This document shows positions 57,511 to 64,000 of a stretch of 64,000 bases of DNA, piece after piece (the stretch's first letter is position 1; the number at the start of each line of letters is the position of its first letter). A model generated the notes under the pieces. The model was not told the DNA's origin. It searched no databases and saw only the letters and a list, made by a program, of their open reading frames with translations. The stretch covers positions 34,131,385 through 34,195,384 of the forward strand of contig NC_079479.1 in the NCBI RefSeq assembly GCF_026230105.1. The letters are read 5' to 3'. This stretch comes from Diorhabda sublineata. Lineage: Eukaryota > Arthropoda > Insecta > Coleoptera > Chrysomelidae. The translations under genes were made by a program, and so were the position numbers.

Positions 57511-60500
57511 TAAGTTCATCAATATGTCCTGGTACTTTTCCTGTCTTCATTTTTTTAATCGCCTTATCCAGCTGGTTAACCAGAGTTGTTTTCTGTTTAC
57601 TTTTCCTTTTGATGTGATTTCTTCTCCTTAAAACAATTGTTCAAGATATTATTACCATCTTTCCATGATTTCATCTTCTCCAACTACTATACTCCAAAAA
57701 TAACTTTTGAATTTCTTTTTAGACGGTCTTTATTTTCTTCTAACTTAGTCAATGGTTTTTGTTTTCGTTCTTTGATAATTTTCTTCCTATATGAGTTTTT
57801 TTATACAGATAAATCTTTCATTTCTATCTTTTTTTGGTTGAAGCGTCCGTTCGTAATTTTTGTTATTTTAATTTCTTTTTCTGGAGCCATCTAAGTTCAT
57901 CAATATGTCCTGGTACTTTTCCTATCTTCATTTTTTTAATCGTCTTATCCAGCTGGTTAACCAGAGTTGTATTCTGTTTACTTTTCCTTTTGATGTGATT
58001 TCTTCTCCTTAAAACAATTGTTCAAGATATTATTACCATCTTTCCATGATTTCATCTTCTCCAACTACTATACTCCAAAAATAACTTTTGAATTTCTTTT
58101 TAGACGGTCTTTATTTTCTTCTAACTTATTCAATGGTTTTTGTTTTCGTTTTTTGATAATTTTCTTCCTATATGAGTTTTTTTATACAGATAAATCTTTC
58201 ATTTCTATCTTTTTTTGGTTGAAGCCTCCGTTCGTAATTTTTGTTATTTTAATTTCTCTTTCTGGAGCCATCTAAGTTCATCAATATGTCCTGGTACTTT
58301 TCCTATCTTCATTTTTTTAATCGTCTTATCCAGCTGGTTAACCAGAGTTGTATTCTGTTTACTTTTCCTTTTGATGTGATTTCTTCTCCTTAAAACAATT
58401 GTTCAAGATATTATTACCATCTTTCCATGATTTCATCTTCTCCAACTACTATACTCCAAAAATAACTTTTGAATTTCTTTTTAGACGGTCTTTATTTTCT
58501 TCTAACTTATTCAATGGTTTTTGTTTTCGTTCTTTGATAATTTTCTTCCTATATGAGTTTTTTTATACAGATAAATCTTTCATTTCTATCTTTTTTTGGT
58601 TGAAGCCTCCGTTCGTAATTTTTGTTATTTTAATTTCTTTTTCTGGAGCCATCTAAGTTCATCAATATGTCCTGGTACTTTTCCTATCTTCATTTTTTTA
58701 ATCGCCTTATCCAGCTGGTTAACCAGAGTTGTATTCTGTTTACTTTTCCTTTTGATGTGATTTCTTCTCCTTAAAACAATTGTTCAAGATATTATTACCA
58801 TCTTTCCATCATTTCATCTTCTCCAACTACTATACTCCAAAAATAACTTTTGAATTTCTTTTTAGACGGTCTTTATTTTCTTCTAACTTATTCAATGGTT
58901 TTTGTTTTCGTTCTTTGATAATTTTCTTCCTATATGAGTTTTTTTATACAGATAAATCTTTCATTTCTATCTTTTTTTGGTTGAAGCCTCCGTTCGTAAT
59001 TTTTGTTATTTTAATTTCTTTTTCTGGAGCCATCTAAGTTCATCAATATGTCCTGGTACTTTTCCTATCTTCATTTTTTTAATCGCCTTATCCAGCTGGT
59101 TAACCAGAGTTGTTTTCTGTTTACTTTCTCCTTTTGATGTGATTTCTTCTCCTTAAAACAATTGTTCAAGATATTATTACCATCTTTCCATGATTTCATC
59201 TTCTCCAACTACTATACTCCAAAAATAACTTTTGAATTTCTTTTTAGACGGTCTTTATTTTCTTCTAACTTATTCAATGGTTTTTGTTTTCGTTTTTTGA
59301 TAATTTTCTTCCTATATGAGTTTTTTTATACAGATAAATCTTTCATTTCTATCTTTTTTTGGTTGAAGCCTCCGTTCGTAATTTTTGTTATTTTAATTTC
59401 TCTTTCTGGAGCCATCTAAGTTCATCAATATGTCCTGGTACTTTTCCTATCTTCATTTTTTTAATCGTCTTATCCAGCTGGTTAACCAGAGTTGTATTCT
59501 GTTTACTTTTCCTTTTGATGTGATTTCTTCTCCTTAAAACAATTGTTCAAGATATTATTACCATCTTTCCATGATTTCATCTTCTCCAACTACTATATTC
59601 CAAAAATAACTTTTGAATTTCTTTTTAGACGGTCTTTATTTTCTTCTAACTTATTCAATGGTTTTTGTTTTCGTTCTTTGATAATTTTCTTCCTATATGA
59701 GTTTTTTTATACAGATAAATCTTTCATTTCTATCTTTTTTTGGTTGAAGCCTCCGTTCGTAATTTTTGTTATTTTAATTTCTTTTTCTGGAGCCATCTAA
59801 GTTCATCAATATGTCCTGGTACTTTTCCTATCTTCATTTTTTTAATCGCCTTATCCAGCTGGTTAACCAGAGTTGTATTCTGTTTACTTTTCCTTTTGAT
59901 GTGATTTCTTCTCCTTAAAACAATTGTTCAAGATATTATTACCATCTTTCCATCATTTCATCTTCTCCAACTACTATACTCCAAAAATAACTTTTGAATT
60001 TCTTTTTAGACGGTCTTTATTTTCTTCTAACTTATTCAATGGTTTTTGTTTTCGTTCTTTGATAATTTTCTTCCTATATGAGTTTTTTTATACAGATAAA
60101 TCTTTCATTTCTATCTTTTTTTGGTTGAAGCCTCCGTTCGTAATTTTTGTTATTTTAATTTCTTTTTCTGGAGCCATCTAAGTTCATCAATATGTCCTGG
60201 TACTTTTCCTATCTTCATTTTTTTAATCGCCTTATCCAGCTGGTTAACCAGAGTTGTTTTCTGTTTACTTTTCCTTTTGATGTGATTTCTTCTCCTTAAA
60301 ACAATTGTTCAAGATATTATTACCATCTTTCCATGATTTCATCTTCTCCAACTACTATACTCCAAAAATAACTTTTGAATTTCTTTTTAGACGGTCTTTA
60401 TTTTCTTCTAACTTAGTCAATGGTTTTTGTTTTCGTTCTTTGATAATTTTCTTCCTATATGAGTTTTTTTATACAGATAAATCTTTCATTTCTATCTTTT

Positions 60501-63500
60501 TTTGGTTGAAGCGTCCGTTCGTAATTTTTGTTATTTTAATTTCTTTTTCTGGAGCCATCTAAGTTCATCAATATGTCCTGGTACTTTTCCTATCTTCATT
60601 TTTTTAATCGTCTTATCCAGCTGGTTAACCAGAGTTGTATTCTGTTTACTTTTCCTTTTGATGTGATTTCTTCTCCTTAAAACAATTGTTCAAGATATTA
60701 TTACCATCTTTCCATGATTTCATCTTCTCCAACTACTATACTCCAAAAATAACTTTTGAATTTCTTTTTAGACGGTCTTTATTTTCTTCTAACTTATTCA
60801 ATGGTTTTTGTTTTCGTTTTTTGATAATTTTCTTCCTATATGAGTTTTTTTATACAGATAAATCTTTCATTTCTATCTTTTTTTGGTTGAAGCCTCCGTT
60901 CGTAATTTTTGTTATTTTAATTTCTCTTTCTGGAGCCATCTAAGTTCATCAATATGTCCTGGTACTTTTCCTATCTTCATTTTTTTAATCGTCTTATCCA
61001 GCTGGTTAACCAGAGTTGTATTCTGTTTACTTTTCCTTTTGATGTGATTTCTTCTCCTTAAAACAATTGTTCAAGATATTATTACCATCTTTCCATGATT
61101 TCATCTTCTCCAACTACTATATTCCAAAAATAACTTTTGAATTTCTTTTTAGACGGTCTTTATTTTCTTCTAACTTATTCAATGGTTTTTGTTTTCGTTT
61201 TTTGATAATTTTCTTCCTATATGAGTTTTTTTATACAGATAAATCTTTCATTTCTATCTTTTTTTGGTTGAAGCCTCCGTTCGTAATTTTTGTTATTTTA
61301 ATTTCTCTTTCTGGAGCCATCTAAGTTCATCAATATGTCCTGGTACTTTTCCTATCTTCATTTTTTTAATCGTCTTATCCAGCTGGTTAACCAGAGTTGT
61401 ATTCTGTTTACTTTTCCTTTTGATGTGATTTCTTCTCCTTAAAACAATTGTTCAAGATATTATTACCATCTTTCCATGATTTCATCTTCTCCAACTACTA
61501 TATTCCAAAAATAACTTTTGAATTTCTTTTTAGACGGTCTTTATTTTCTTCTAACTTATTCAATGGTTTTTGTTTTCGTTCTTTGATAATTTTCTTCCTA
61601 TATGAGTTTTTTGATACAGATAAATCTTTCATTTCTATCTTTTTTTGGTTGAAGCCTCCGTTCGTAATTTTTGTTATTTTAATTTCTTTTTCTGGAGCCA
61701 TCTAAGTTCATCAATATGTCCTGGTACTTTTCCTATCTTCATTTTTTTAATCGCCTTATCCAGCTGGTTAACCAGAGTTGTTTTCTGTTTACTTTCTCCT
61801 TTTGATGTGATTTCTTCTCCTTAAAACAATTGTTCAAGATATTATTACCATCTTTCCATGATTTCATCTTCTCCAACTACTATACTCCAAAAATAACTTT
61901 TGAATTTCTTTTTAGACGGTCTTTATTTTCTTCTAACTTATTCAATGGTTTTTGTTTTCGTTCTTTGATAATTTTCTTCCTATATGAGTTTTTTTATACA
62001 GATAAATCTTTCATTTCTATCTTTTTTTGGTTGAAGCCTCCGTTCGTAATTTTTGTTATTTTAATTTCTTTTTCTGGAGCCATCTAAGTTCATCAATATG
62101 TCCTGGTACTTTTCCTATCTTCATTTTTTTAATCGCCTTATCCAGCTGGTTAACCAGAGTTGTTTTCTGTTTACTTTCTCCTTTTGATGTGATTTCTTCT
62201 CCTTAAAACAATTGTTCAAGATATTATTACCATCTTTCCATGATTTCATCTTCTCCAACTACTATATTCCAAAAATAACTTTTGAATTTCTTTTTAGACG
62301 GTCTTTATTTTCTTCTAACTTATTCAATGGTTTTTGTTTTCGTTCTTTGATAATTTTCTTCCTATATGAGTTTTTTGATACAGATAAATCTTTCATTTCT
62401 ATCTTTTTTTGGTTGAAGCCTCCGTTCGTAATTTTTGTTATTTTAATTTCTCTTTCTGGAGCCATCTAAGTTCATCAATATGTCCTGGTACTTTTCCTAT
62501 CTTCATTTTTTTAATCGTCTTATCCAGCTGGTTAACCAGAGTTGTATTCTGTTTACTTTTCCTTTTGATGTGATTTCTTCTCCTTAAAACAATTGTTCAA
62601 GATATTATTACCATCTTTCCATGATTTCATCTTCTCCAACTACTATACTCCAAAAATAACTTTTGAATTTCTTTTTAGACGGTCTTTATTTTCTTCTAAC
62701 TTATTCAATGGTTTTTGTTTTCGTTTTTTGATAATTTTCTTCCTATATGAGTTTTTTTATACAGATAAATCTTTCATTTCTATCTTTTTTTGGTTGAAGC
62801 CTCCGTTCGTAATTTTTGTTATTTTAATTTCTCTTTCTGGAGCCATCTAAGTTCATCAATATGTCCTGGTACTTTTCCTATCTTCATTTTTTTAATCGTC
62901 TTATCCAGCTGGTTAACCAGAGTTGTATTCTGTTTACTTTTCCTTTTGATGTGATTTCTTCTCCTTAAAACAATTGTTCAAGATATTATTACCATCTTTC
63001 CATGATTTCATCTTCTCCAACTACTATATTCCAAAAATAACTTTTGAATTTCTTTTTAGACGGTCTTTATTTTCTTCTAACTTATTCAATGGTTTTTGTT
63101 TTCGTTCTTTGATAATTTTCTTCCTATATGAGTTTTTTTATACAGATAAATCTTTCATTTCTATCTTTTTTTGGTTGAAGCCTCCGTTCGTAATTTTTGT
63201 TATTTTAATTTCTCTTTCTGGAGCCATCTAAGTTCATCAATATGTCCTGGTACTTTTCCTATCTTCATTTTTTTAATCGTCTTATCCAGCTGGTTAACCA
63301 GAGTTGTATTCTGTTTACTTTTCCTTTTGATGTGATTTCTTCTCCTTAAAACAATTGTTCAAGATATTATTACCATCTTTCCATGATTTCATCTTCTCCA
63401 ACTACTATATTCCAAAAATAACTTTTGAATTTCTTTTTAGACGGTCTTTATTTTCTTCTAACTTATTCAATGGTTTTTGTTTTCGTTCTTTGATAATTTT

Positions 63501-64000
63501 CTTCCTATATGAGTTTTTTTATACAGATAAATCTTTCATTTCTATCTTTTTTTGGTTGAAGCCTCCGTTCGTAATTTTTGTTATTTTAATTTCTTTTTCT
63601 GGAGCCATCTAAGTTCATCAATATGTCCTGGTACTTTTCCTATCTTCATTTTTTTAATCGCCTTATCCAGCTGGTTAACCAGAGTTGTTTTCTGTTTACT
63701 TTCTCCTTTTGATGTGATTTCTTCTCCTTAAAACAATTGTTCAAGATATTATTACCATCTTTCCATGATTTCATCTTCTCCAACTACTATATTCCAAAAA
63801 TAACTTTTGAATTTCTTTTTAGACGGTCTTTATTTTCTTCTAACTTATTCAATGGTTTTTGTTTTCGTTCTTTGATAATTTTCTTCCTATATGAGTTTTT
63901 TTATACAGATAAATCTTTCATTTCTATCTTTTTTTGGTTGAAGCCTCCGTTCGTAATTTTTGTTATTTTAATTTCTTTTTCTGGAGCCATCTAAGTTCAT
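57511..64000 (-). repeat. Tandem array of at least 17 copies of a 381-bp LINE coding segment
   Basis: Units begin (same phase point) at 57637, 58018, 58399, 58780, 59162, 59543, 59924, 60305, 60686, 61067, 61448, 61830, 62212, 62593, 62974, 63355 and 63737; steps are 381 or 382 bp. On minus each unit reads KKIIKERKQKPLNKLEENKD, RLKRNSKVIFG, EIMERW (then KEYFEQLF-like), LVNQLDKAIKKMKIGKVPGH and IDELRW: the endonuclease-RT linker and the start of the RT domain (AIKKMKxGKxPGxD). The period is 127 codons. The junction between units lies in the shared GAACTTAGATRGCTCCAGA block, also found in the single-copy flank at about 57505. The 85-codon Phe-rich plus frames are antisense shadows. The array runs past the window end. 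Confidence 0.95.

Noticed and set aside
57637..63994. Seventeen 85-codon plus-strand frames
   Set aside because: Antisense to the LINE segment; they start at a non-ATG codon and their residues mirror AT-rich minus-strand Lys codons.

Overview
The window reads as nuclear DNA of an insect: it is AT-rich, has introns with consensus GTAAGT/AG borders, holds many decayed Tc1/mariner, hAT and non-LTR (LINE) retrotransposon relics of insect type, and has no operon, rRNA or tRNA that I can see. The species cannot be read from the sequence. Functional coding density is very low; almost every open frame is transposon debris or satellite.

Layout. 1.55-3.33 kb: tandem array alternating 423- and 405-bp units. 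4.5-5.2 kb: LINE reverse transcriptase (RT) relic. 5.65-5.9 kb: mariner relic. 7.3-9.4 kb: eight 264-bp units cut from a mariner transposase C-terminus. 11.3-11.8 kb: another mariner relic. 12.11-12.53 kb: short inverted-repeat element carrying half a MADF domain, flanked by ATAAA. 13.4-19.4 kb (minus), probably reaching 29.1 kb: the one convincing host gene, a spliced secreted protein with four predicted helices and four cysteines that looks like a long-chain helical cytokine. 22.2-28.4 kb: 717-bp satellite inside its putative first intron. 29.4-31.7 kb: pyrimidine-rich degenerate repeat that shares a motif with the satellite. 33.3-33.5 kb: 203-bp hairpin. 33.5-34.1 kb: LINE relic. 35.5-36.2 kb: mariner on plus. 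36.7-41.5 kb: mariner on minus whose catalytic core is repeated about 12 times. 42.6-43.2 kb: MITE with 8-bp target duplication. 44.6-45.7 kb: AGCAAT-rich repeat split by a hAT insertion. 46.9-52.2 kb: several transposon relics. 55.1-55.8 kb: mariner-like pseudogene. 56.7-64 kb: LINE on minus whose linker/RT-start segment is repeated at least 17 times and runs off the window.

The strongest signals are two. First, three separate arrays were made by tandem amplification of internal coding segments of transposons (two mariner, one LINE); two keep single-copy flanking parts of the parent element. Second, the minus-strand gene has a signal peptide, four helices and intron phases 1-0-0, with a kappaB-like site near its putative TATA promoter, which fits an IL-6/Unpaired-type cytokine. 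The arrays are visible directly; the cytokine assignment is inference.
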